12,298 nucleotides of DNA from Emticicia sp043780375 (GTDB lineage Bacteria; Bacteroidota; Bacteroidia; Cytophagales; Spirosomataceae), in NCBI RefSeq assembly GCF_043780375.1, contig NZ_JAYWCU010000107.1:1-12298 (forward strand), read 5' to 3'. Positions within the stretch are counted from its first letter, which is position 1; each line of letters starts with the position of its first letter. Positions 5,858 to 12,045 of this stretch are shown in pieces. A program made the translations under genes and the position numbers. The notes beneath the pieces are model-generated. The model was not told the origin of the DNA, did no database searches, and worked only from the letters and a program-made list of their open reading frames with translations.

Positions 5858-6100
5858 TCAAGCATTATTCTTCACAGGTTCTGTTATTTCATTCAAGAGC
5901 TTTCCCTAATTCTTTCCCTAAACCTGGATTTTCGAGGTGTTTGGCTAATTCATTTTTTAAATCCTTCTTTACCTTATTTTTAAATCTGGGGTTAATTCGG
6001 TTTCTAATTTACCAAAATCTATTTTTTTATTTATGCCTGCCCGCAATTCCTTATCTATTTCTGTGTTTAACTTTATTGAATCTTTACTTACCTTATTATC
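5858..6100 (-). pseudogene. frameshifted remnant of an unrecognised charged protein gene
   Basis: Three successive minus-strand frames join into one plausible protein end. Frame one runs from 6100, starting DNKVSKDSIKLNTEIDKELR and continuing to TPDLK near 5978. Frame two, after one lost base in a run of A, reads NKVKKDLKNELAKHLENPGL and then GKELGK. Frame three, after another one-base loss, reads LLNEITEPVKNNA and a TGA at 5860-5858. The peptide is rich in Lys and Glu and probably helical; no family is recognised. The 5' side joins valS at its run of seven G, so the start is missing. The composition and smooth joins argue for a decayed gene, or less likely a sequence with two homopolymer errors. 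Confidence 0.5.
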
Positions 6101-8753
6101 TCCCCCCCAACTTAGCCAAAGCCTCTTCTAAAGCTTTGATTTTTGTTTCGGCATCAATTAGTTTTTGGCGTTCTTTTTCGATGATTTCTGGTTTGGCATT
6201 TTGTACAAAACGCTCATTCGATAACTTCGCTTCAGTCGATTTCTTGAAACCTACGATGTAATCTAAGTCTTTTTGCAAAGCGGCTTTTTCTTCCTCAATA
6301 TCAAGATTTTTACCTAAATCAATGGTCAATTCATCGCCTTTGATAACAAAACTCATGCCATCAGTTTTATCGATAACGTATTGAATAGCCGAAATATTTG
6401 CCATTTTTTGAATCAAACCAGCCAATGTTTCGTAGCGAGCTTGGTTTTCTGTTTTTACTGCCAACGGCAATGCTTCTTTTGGCGAAATTTGCTTGGCATT
6501 ACGAGTATTACGCACCGTCGAAACGATTTCAAATAATAAGTCAAAATCAGCCAAAAGGCTTTCGTTTACTTCGCCACCTTGCGGGAATTGAGCCAAACAA
6601 ATTGATGGAACGCCGCCCGTTCCCCTTTCTTTAATTGTTTGCCAAATTTCTTCCGAAATAAATGGCATCCAAGGATGAATCAAACGCATCAATTCGTCAA
6701 AGATTTCGAGCGTTGCATTGTATGTTTCTTGGTCGATGGGTAAGCCTTTTCCGTCAACGTAAGCGGGCTTTATCATTTCCAAATACAACGAACAGAAATC
6801 ATCCCAAATTAAGTTGTAAGTACTCATCAAGGCATCCGACATTCTGAATTTATTGTAATGATCGAGCGTTTCGGCAATTACTTTGTTCATTTTTGTGTTA
6901 AACCAAGATACCGCCAAACGATTGCTAACAGTTGATTGTTGGTTGTCGACTGTCGGCTGAACCTCCCAACCTTGAATCAAACGGAAAGCATTCCAAATTT
7001 TATTGCTAAAATTACGTCCTTGTTCACATAATTTTTCATCGAAAGGTAAGTCATTTCCTGCGGGCGAACTAAACAACATTCCTGTACGTACACCGTCAGC
7101 TCCATATTTTTCAATCAACTCAATTGGGTCAGGCGAATTACCCAACGATTTCGACATCTTACGTCCTTGCTTATCTCTTACGATACCAGTCAAATATACA
7201 TTTTTGAACGGAAAAGTACCTTTATATTCATATCCCGCAATAATCATACGAGCCACCCAAAAGAACAAAATTTCAGGAGCAGTTACTAAATCATTGGTTG
7301 GGTAATAATAGTTAATATCCTCATTATCAGGATTTTTAAAACCATCAAAGACCGAAATAGGCCATAACCATGAACTGAACCAAGTATCCAAAACATCATC
7401 GTCTTGCGTGAGGTCTTTCTCACTCAAAGCAAAAAGTTGGTATTTTTCACGGGCAATTTTCAAAGCCGCTTTTTTGTCTTTTGCTACGATACAAGTGCCA
7501 TCGGGCATATAAAATGCTGGAATACGATGTCCCCACCAAAGTTGGCGACTGATACACCAATCTCTTACGTTTGCCATCCAATGGTTGTACGTATTCTTAA
7601 ATTTTGGTGGAATCAACTGAATCGTGTCGTTCATTACATTTTCCAATGCAGGCTCCGACAAACGCTTCATTTTCAAGAACCACTGCAAGGAAATTTTTGG
7701 CTCAATAATCGCACCTGTACGCTCTGAAGTACCAACGGTTGATTTATAATCTTCTTCTTTTACCAAATTGCCCGATTCGGCAAGCATTTTAGCAATTTTC
7801 TTACGAGCCACAAATCTATCTTCGCCCACCAAAATCAAAGCCTTTTCGTTCAACTTTCCTTCATCGGTCAAAATATCAATGATTTCTAAACCGTGTTTTT
7901 GTCCAAGAGCGTAGTCATTTTGGTCGTGGGCAGGCGTTACTTTCAAACAACCCGTTCCAAATTCCATCGTTACATAATCATCGGCAATAATCGTAATTTC
8001 ACGATTTATCACTGGAATTCTTACTTTTTTACCAATCAAATGCTTGAAACGCTCATCTTCTGGATGCACACAAATCGCTGCATCAGCCATGATAGTTTCG
8101 GGGCGAGTGGTGGCAATTGTAACGCTTCCCTCATCGCCATCATAACGAATATAATATAATTTCTGCTGAACATCTTTCATGATAACTTCCTCGTCCGAAA
8201 CCGTAGTTTTGGCTTGAGGATCCCAGTTTACCATGCGATGTCCACGATAAATATCTCCTTTATTGTGTAAATCAACAAAAACATCAATTACAGCATCATA
8301 CAAACTTGGCTCCATCGTGAAACGAGTTCTGTCCCAATCGCAAGAAGCACCTAATTTACGAAGTTGTTGCAAGATAATTCCGCCGTATTTATCTGTCCAT
8401 TCCCAGCAATATTTCAAGAATTCTTCACGAGAAAGGTCATTTTTATTTATTCCTTTCTCTTTTAGCATAGCCACAACTTTCGCCTCGGTTGCAATAGAAG
8501 CATGGTCGGTTCCTGGCACCCAACAAGCCTCTTTGCCTTCCATACGTGCCTTACGAGTCAATACATCCTGAATCGTGTTGTTCATCATGTGTCCCATGTG
8601 AAGCACGCCCGTGACATTTGGCGGCGGAATTACGATTGTATAAGGCTTTTTGTCGGGATTAGGTTTCGACTTAAAGTATTGATTATCAATCCAATACTTA
8701 TACCATTTATCTTCTATCTCTTTCGGATTGTAAGTTTTGCTAATTTCTGCCAT
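6096..8753 (-). CDS. valS: valyl-tRNA synthetase
   Basis: Class I synthetase charging tRNA-Val, with editing of misactivated threonine. The 885 residues are a normal length. Seen in order: PPPNVTGVLHMGH with the HIGH-type HMGH at 52-55; the editing (CP1) domain including TTRPETIMADAAICVHP (215-231) and the KVTPAHDQND segment (271-280); DVLDTWFSS (453-461); KMSKS at 532-536; a helical anticodon-binding domain; and the C-terminal coiled coil typical of ValRS, ending EEALAKLGGR. The ATG at 8753 matches the family start. Two oddities: a seven-base periodic stretch in frame at 6928-6955 encodes the linker after the KMSKS module, and the last residues Gly-Gly-Arg arise from a run of seven G next to decayed DNA, so the native stop has probably been replaced. 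Both lie outside catalytic parts. Confidence 0.97.
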   Translation of the reverse strand: MAEISKTYNPKEIEDKWYKYWIDNQYFKSKPNPDKKPYTIVIPPPNVTGVLHMGHMMNNTIQDVLTRKARMEGKEACWVPGTDHASIATEAKVVAMLKEKGINKNDLSREEFLKYCWEWTDKYGGIILQQLRKLGASCDWDRTRFTMEPSLYDAVIDVFVDLHNKGDIYRGHRMVNWDPQAKTTVSDEEVIMKDVQQKLYYIRYDGDEGSVTIATTRPETIMADAAICVHPEDERFKHLIGKKVRIPVINREITIIADDYVTMEFGTGCLKVTPAHDQNDYALGQKHGLEIIDILTDEGKLNEKALILVGEDRFVARKKIAKMLAESGNLVKEEDYKSTVGTSERTGAIIEPKISLQWFLKMKRLSEPALENVMNDTIQLIPPKFKNTYNHWMANVRDWCISRQLWWGHRIPAFYMPDGTCIVAKDKKAALKIAREKYQLFALSEKDLTQDDDVLDTWFSSWLWPISVFDGFKNPDNEDINYYYPTNDLVTAPEILFFWVARMIIAGYEYKGTFPFKNVYLTGIVRDKQGRKMSKSLGNSPDPIELIEKYGADGVRTGMLFSSPAGNDLPFDEKLCEQGRNFSNKIWNAFRLIQGWEVQPTVDNQQSTVSNRLAVSWFNTKMNKVIAETLDHYNKFRMSDALMSTYNLIWDDFCSLYLEMIKPAYVDGKGLPIDQETYNATLEIFDELMRLIHPWMPFISEEIWQTIKERGTGGVPSICLAQFPQGGEVNESLLADFDLLFEIVSTVRNTRNAKQISPKEALPLAVKTENQARYETLAGLIQKMANISAIQYVIDKTDGMSFVIKGDELTIDLGKNLDIEEEKAALQKDLDYIVGFKKSTEAKLSNERFVQNAKPEIIEKERQKLIDAETKIKALEEALAKLGGR
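6928..6955 (-). repeat. heptanucleotide repeat within valS
   Basis: Plus-strand units ACAGTTG, ATTGTTG, GTTGTCG and ACTGTCG follow one another at exact seven-base spacing, with a partial GCTGAAC after them. They encode the low-complexity linker around residues 600-611 (PTVDNQQSTV) between the catalytic core and the anticodon-binding helices of ValRS. Confidence 0.6.
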
Positions 8754-8763
8754 TATCTTGAAA

Positions 8764-8791
8764 AGTCCATAGTCGATTGACTACTGACGAC
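8764..8791. repeat. heptanucleotide repeat in the valS leader
   Basis: Plus-strand units AGTCCAT, AGTCGAT, TGACTAC and TGACGAC, or in the shifted register GTCCATA, GTCGATT, GACTACT and GACGACG, recur every seven bases. The array begins 11 bases upstream of the valS ATG, downstream of a candidate -7 element, so it would lie in the 5' untranslated leader. Confidence 0.55.
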
Positions 8792-8811
8792 GGTTTTTGT
8801 TTATGATAATG

Positions 8812-8819
8812 CAAAAATA
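8812..8819 (-). promoter_or_regulatory. candidate -7 element for valS
   Basis: The minus strand has an exact TATTTTTG at 8819-8812, about 60 bases before the valS start. No TTG lies at the expected upstream distance, so the -33 half is not supported. Confidence 0.4.
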
Positions 8820-8838
8820 GAGAATTTTAAGGCATAAA

Positions 8839-8888
8839 AAAACCTGTAAGGTATTTTCAGACGGGTTCATCCAGACCTTGCAGGTTTT
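8839..8888 (-). terminator. terminator of the DUF2807 lipoprotein gene
   Basis: Arms AAAACCTGTAAGGT (8839-8852) and ACCTTGCAGGTTTT (8875-8888) pair at 13 of 14 positions plus one G-T, around a 22-base loop. On the minus strand the stem is followed by seven T. It separates the lipoprotein gene (stop at 8909) from valS downstream. Confidence 0.8.
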
Positions 8889-8908
8889 AGTTTAAGCGAA
8901 TTTAATCA

Positions 8909-9628
8909 TCAATTGGCATTGAAAATCTTCCCTGAGCCAGAAATATATTTACTAATGCGAGGGTTTCCTCTGAACCAAACACTTCCACTGCCCGAAATAC
9001 TCACATCCAGATTATTTAAAGCAGTAGTTTCGCAACGTCCTGAACTACTGATTACAACATCCGAATTATCAGCGTGCATATCAAACGATTCAATTTTTCC
9101 ACTTCCAGAAACATCATAAATACCATTATAAGTATCTCCTTCCAAAAAAATTAGTCCCGAACCGCTCAAATCTGCTTCTAAATCATTTTTTACATCCAAA
9201 GCCATGTCAATTAAGCCACTTCCTGACAAACGCAAACTCATGTTTTTTGAAAAAATCTTGTTATCACTAATAACTTTTCCACTTCCAGAAACATAAACGG
9301 CGTTAATATCAGGCACTTGGATGTAAATTTTCACGTTATTGATGCCCCGCAGGCGACCGTTATCATCCAAAATCAAGGTATTACCACTTACTCGACTGAT
9401 AACCAAATTGATAATATTATTTTCGGCAACAATCTCAATATCTTTGGCTGTACCTTGACGCAAAATGACTTCGGCAGGAAAATATAGCTCCAAACGATTA
9501 AAATAAGGAGTACGGCGGTATTCGGTTTGAACAATACCGCTACCTTCAATAATGTTATAAGTATTACAAGATAACAATCCGAATACTCCCAAAAGGATTG
9601 TGAAAATTACAACTAATGAACGTTTCAT
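8909..9628 (-). CDS. DUF2807 (head GIN domain) lipoprotein
   Basis: A 239-residue exported protein. MKRSLVVIFTILLGVFGLLS followed by Cys21 is a lipoprotein signal (lipobox LLSC), so it is probably anchored in an envelope membrane. The mature part matches the head-GIN family (PF10988): a segment FNRLELYFPAEVILRQG near 43-59, then a right-handed beta-helix-like series with turns SGSG at 114, 135, 155, 174, 212 and 230 and a variant SSSG at 194, spaced about 19-21 residues. The family is common in Bacteroidota; an adhesin-like role has been proposed but the function is unknown. It is a single gene, divergent from the ROK kinase with a 142-bp shared upstream region, and closed by its own terminator. 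No exact promoter element was seen on its side. Confidence 0.9.
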   Translation of the reverse strand: MKRSLVVIFTILLGVFGLLSCNTYNIIEGSGIVQTEYRRTPYFNRLELYFPAEVILRQGTAKDIEIVAENNIINLVISRVSGNTLILDDNGRLRGINNVKIYIQVPDINAVYVSGSGKVISDNKIFSKNMSLRLSGSGLIDMALDVKNDLEADLSGSGLIFLEGDTYNGIYDVSGSGKIESFDMHADNSDVVISSSGRCETTALNNLDVSISGSGSVWFRGNPRISKYISGSGKIFNAN

Positions 9629-9663
9629 GTTTTGTGTTAATGTTTAGCTTTTGCTGAAAATTG

Positions 9664-9694
9664 TTGTCTTTGATGATAAGATGCTATAAGTTTG
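9664..9694 (+). promoter_or_regulatory. candidate promoter of the ROK kinase gene
   Basis: TTG at 9664-9666, a 20-base spacer and TAAGTTTG at 9687-9694 give an exact Bacteroidota -33/-7 pair. Transcription would begin near 9701, leaving about 70 bases of leader before the ATG at 9771. Confidence 0.55.
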
Positions 9695-9713
9695 TAAGGC
9701 GTTGCTTGACTAT

Positions 9714-9734
9714 TTGTTAATGACAAGTTAACAA
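9714..9734. promoter_or_regulatory. operator-like palindrome upstream of the ROK kinase
   Basis: TTGTTAA (9714-9720) and TTAACAA (9728-9734) are perfect inverted 7-bp arms with a 7-base spacer, giving a 21-bp dyad. It lies downstream of the candidate promoter and 36 bases before the kinase start, a position that fits a repressor site. No T run follows, so it is not a terminator. Confidence 0.4.
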
Positions 9735-9770
9735 CGTTTTTCCCTCATACAATCAACCTTATTTATAAAA

Positions 9771-10688
9771 ATGAAAACACTTTGGGGCGTAGATTTAGGC
9801 GGTACAAAAATTGAAGGCATAGTAATGAATGCCGAAAATGACGAAATTTTAGCAAGAAAAAGAATTCCAACTGAAGCTAACAAAGGATACGAGCATATTA
9901 TCAGTCAGATTGCTAAACTAATAGACATATTAAAAGTCGAAACCCAAATGCAACCCACAGCCATTGGTTTTAGTACGCCAGGGACAACCGACCCAACTAC
10001 TCAAACCATGAAAAACTGTAATACAACTTCGATGAATGGCCGACCAATGAAAGCTGATATTGAGAAAGCTCTTGGTGTACCAGTCGAATTGGCAAATGAT
10101 GCCAATTGTTTTGCTTTGGCAGAAGCTACGATGGGAATTGTGCGAGATGTAATGCCCGATGCAAAAGTAGTTTTTGGTATAATTCTCGGCACGGGCGTTG
10201 GCGGCGGAGTAGTGGTAAATGGTCAATTGATTCAAGGCCGACACGGTATTGGTGGCGAATGGGGTCATAATTTCTTTGAAGAAGACGGCGTAATGTGCTA
10301 TTGTGGCAAAACAGGTTGTAACGAAAATGTATTTTCGGGGCCAGCTTTGCAACAATATTATAAAAAACTCAGCGGAAATGACCTGACCATGAAGGAAATC
10401 TACGACTTACATAAGGCAGGAACAGACCAACACGCAACGGCTACACTTCGACATCTAATTAAGTCATTTGGGCGAGCCATTTCTTCTATCGTTAATGTAC
10501 TTGACCCCGATGCCATTGTGATTGGCGGTGGCGTTGGCAACATCGACTTGATTTATACTGAAGGGCCCGAAGAACTCAAAAACTGGATTTTTAATAGTAG
10601 AAAAGTAGAAACGCTCTTCTTAAAACCAAAATTAGGTGATAGTGCTGGCGTTTTTGGTGCGATTGAGTTGGTTAGAAAAAATAATTAA
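9771..10688 (+). CDS. ROK-family sugar kinase (glucokinase or N-acetylglucosamine kinase-like)
   Basis: A 305-residue cytoplasmic ATP-dependent hexose kinase. Visible features: phosphate-binding DLGGTK (8-13) near the N-terminus; LANDANCFALAE (107-118) with the catalytic base Asp110; the glycine-rich ILGTGVGGGVVVNGQLIQG (138-156); the sugar-binding Glu163 and zinc ligand His166 in GEWGH; and the ROK zinc motif CYCGKTGCNE with Cys176, Cys178 and Cys183. There is no N-terminal HTH, so it is an enzyme and not a NagC/Mlc-type repressor. Substrate cannot be fixed from sequence; glucose, fructose or GlcNAc are all possible, and nagA elsewhere in the window makes GlcNAc an option. The ATG at 9771 aligns with the family start. 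It has a candidate promoter and a dyad upstream and is a single-gene unit. Confidence 0.9.
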   Translation: MKTLWGVDLGGTKIEGIVMNAENDEILARKRIPTEANKGYEHIISQIAKLIDILKVETQMQPTAIGFSTPGTTDPTTQTMKNCNTTSMNGRPMKADIEKALGVPVELANDANCFALAEATMGIVRDVMPDAKVVFGIILGTGVGGGVVVNGQLIQGRHGIGGEWGHNFFEEDGVMCYCGKTGCNENVFSGPALQQYYKKLSGNDLTMKEIYDLHKAGTDQHATATLRHLIKSFGRAISSIVNVLDPDAIVIGGGVGNIDLIYTEGPEELKNWIFNSRKVETLFLKPKLGDSAGVFGAIELVRKNN

Positions 10689-10815
10689 AGCCATTAGGTT
10701 TGTATGATTTTGAACTATTTGAATCAGAACAATTCTCTTTCAGGAACTAATCGAAGAAGCGTTTTATGGTAGCTTACTAAGAAGTCAGAATTTAAAAGAA
10801 GCACTAAAAACCTGA
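10685..10815 (+). pseudogene. possible decayed small gene after the ROK kinase
   Basis: One frame from 10685 reads LKPLGLYDFELFESEQFSF before a stop at about 10750; a second frame, one base shifted, reads from about 10738 FQELIEEAFYGSLLRSQNLK and then EALKT to a TGA at 10813-10815 inside the terminator. Joined by one frameshift the two look like one ordinary acidic protein tail. No start codon or family is recognised and the pieces are short, so this could be chance. Confidence 0.22.
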
Positions 10816-10827
10816 TTTTTAGTGCTT
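10799..10827. terminator. bidirectional terminator between ROK kinase and DUF4198 gene
   Basis: GCACTAAAAA (10801-10810) and TTTTTAGTGC (10816-10825) pair perfectly with a 5-base loop, extended by two A-T pairs and followed by T-rich sequence on the plus strand. The converse strand also ends in T after C, so it can serve both convergent genes. Confidence 0.75.
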
Positions 10828-10849
10828 TTCTTTATTCAAGCAATAGCTT

Positions 10850-11641
10850 TTACTTAAACCCAAAAGTATAACTTCCCCAATAGCTTTGCCAGTCGGCTTC
10901 GGTGGGTTTTGTGTGCGGCACCATGTTTACCGAACTTACCATCCAAGCACCTTTTGGTTCAAAACTAAAAATAACTTTTCCATTGGCATCACTTCTGAAA
11001 TTTCGTTTGTTTGGTTGCTCAATTCCTTTCTGCCAAACAACAACTAAAGCATTTTTCAGCGGTTTATTGTCGAATAAAACCTTGAAAGTCAGTGATTTAC
11101 CACTGGTATAAGGGTTTTTCTCGGGAATAATTTCGAGCCTCATACCTGTATTGATGCGATATGTTTCGTCGTGCGTATTACCTACTTGCAGCAAGGTTTT
11201 TACACATCTTTGGTATTCTTCCGTGCCTCTTTTGTTCAATTGTCCATGTTTTTTTCTATAAGCCACAACATTATCTAAACCATCGTCTTTAAGATATTCA
11301 TTAAATTTATCTGCTGCTAATTCGATATGTTTGTTTGAATTATTGAAGGCAATCAAATGATTTCCTTCGGTTTCAAATTTCAAAAAATCGCTAAGATTTT
11401 GTTCGGACAAATCGCCTTTGGTGTTTTGTTCGCCTTTTGAGTTATAATGGGCAAACTTTGTAAGTTTAAACTTTGAAAAATCTACTTCTTCACCAGTAAA
11501 GTTTTCACCGACAAAGACTCTGAGATTGATTTTTTCGCCAATTGCCAAGAGAAATTTTTGTGGTTCGAGCCAAAACTCATGAGCAAAAGTGATAAATGAG
11601 GCAAATAGAAGTAGAAATAGGCTAATGGTTGTTTTTTTCAT
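10850..11641 (-). CDS. DUF4198 periplasmic protein
   Basis: A 263-residue exported protein of the DUF4198 family (PF10670, at one time linked to nickel transport). Residues 1-20, MKKTTISLFLLLFASFITFA, form a signal peptide with no lipobox; cleavage after Ala20 would leave His21 as the mature N-terminus in the family hallmark HEFWLEP. The rest looks like beta-rich domains, with PYTSGKSLTFKVLFDNKPLK near 180 and the tail VVWQKG.. through DANGKVIFSFEPKGAWMV typical of the C-terminal half. Function is unknown; carriage of a metal or a role beside TonB receptors has been suggested for relatives. It follows a 69-residue gene on the same strand after 62 bases that contain a terminator hairpin, so partial read-through is its likely source of transcription. 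Confidence 0.88.
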   Translation of the reverse strand: MKKTTISLFLLLFASFITFAHEFWLEPQKFLLAIGEKINLRVFVGENFTGEEVDFSKFKLTKFAHYNSKGEQNTKGDLSEQNLSDFLKFETEGNHLIAFNNSNKHIELAADKFNEYLKDDGLDNVVAYRKKHGQLNKRGTEEYQRCVKTLLQVGNTHDETYRINTGMRLEIIPEKNPYTSGKSLTFKVLFDNKPLKNALVVVWQKGIEQPNKRNFRSDANGKVIFSFEPKGAWMVSSVNMVPHTKPTEADWQSYWGSYTFGFK

Positions 11642-11670
11642 CTGTTAATGCTTTAATTGATATTTAAAAA

Positions 11671-11698
11671 AAGACCTTCCAAATCATCGGAAGGTCTT
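11671..11698 (-). terminator. terminator between the 69-residue gene and the DUF4198 gene
   Basis: AAGACCTTCC (11671-11680) and GGAAGGTCTT (11689-11698) pair perfectly over 10 bp with an 8-base loop; on the minus strand the last TT of the stem extends into a run of seven T. It lies 5 bases past the stop at 11704 and about 30 bases before the DUF4198 start. Confidence 0.8.
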
Positions 11699-11703
11699 AG
11701 TGT

Positions 11704-11913
11704 TTATGCGGTTAATTGGACTTGTGTCCGTCGGAATGTTCGGTTCAGGATTCCACGATAGATGCTCCCAAATTTTTCGTAGCACCACTTTTTTAGTTCT
11801 CTAATTTCACGGAAAGACAAAGCCTTAATTCCTTTTTTTAACTCTTTCTCAAATAAATTACTCTCAAAACTGACTTTTTCTAAAATCAATTTCACATACT
11901 CAATCATTTTCAT
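11704..11913 (-). CDS. 69-residue small protein, unknown function
   Basis: Starts MKMIEYVKLILEKVSFESNL at the ATG 11913 and ends RRTQVQLTA. It is predicted helical and basic, with a central segment FEKELKKGIKALSFREIREL and then KKWCYEKFGSIYRG; no signal peptide or membrane span. From memory, short Cytophagia proteins with a YVKLILEKVSF start and a WCYEKFG centre exist as uncharacterised hypotheticals, but no name can be given. A good candidate promoter 44 bases upstream of the start and a strong terminator just after the stop support a real gene. Confidence 0.7.
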   Translation of the reverse strand: MKMIEYVKLILEKVSFESNLFEKELKKGIKALSFREIRELKKWCYEKFGSIYRGILNRTFRRTQVQLTA

Positions 11914-11962
11914 GTAAATCTACTTTTATAGTTAAACTGATGGATTTTATAAGAATTCATAG

Positions 11963-11993
11963 TAAAGCTAAAGTAGAATATTCTATTTTCCAA
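11963..11993 (-). promoter_or_regulatory. candidate promoter of the 69-residue gene with an internal palindrome
   Basis: On the minus strand TTG (11993-11991), a 20-base spacer and TAGCTTTA (11970-11963, one base off TAnnTTTG) form a -33/-7 pair. The spacer contains the perfect 12-base palindrome TAGAATATTCTA (11974-11985), extended by further A-T and one G-T pairs, placed where a repressor or activator could act. Confidence 0.45.
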
Positions 11994-12045
11994 AAAAAAA
12001 CAGATAAATAATATTTGCCCAATTTCAATACTTCTGAGTTCTATT

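Noticed and set aside
5941..6261. Plus-strand open frame of 106 codons overlapping the valS 3' end
   Set aside because: It is antisense to valS and the remnant, hydrophobic and low in complexity, with no family features; valS is beyond doubt on the other strand.
6398..8571. Several plus-strand open frames of 60-107 codons inside valS
   Set aside because: They are all antisense to a fully conserved valS frame and read as compositionally odd, non-family peptides.
8754..8838. T-box riboswitch upstream of valS
   Set aside because: The leader is short, holds no specifier hairpin or antiterminator motif, and T-boxes are not expected in Bacteroidota.
9930..10355. Minus-strand open frame of 141 codons inside the ROK kinase gene
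   Set aside because: It is antisense to the kinase, whose motifs are complete; its peptide shows no recognisable domain.
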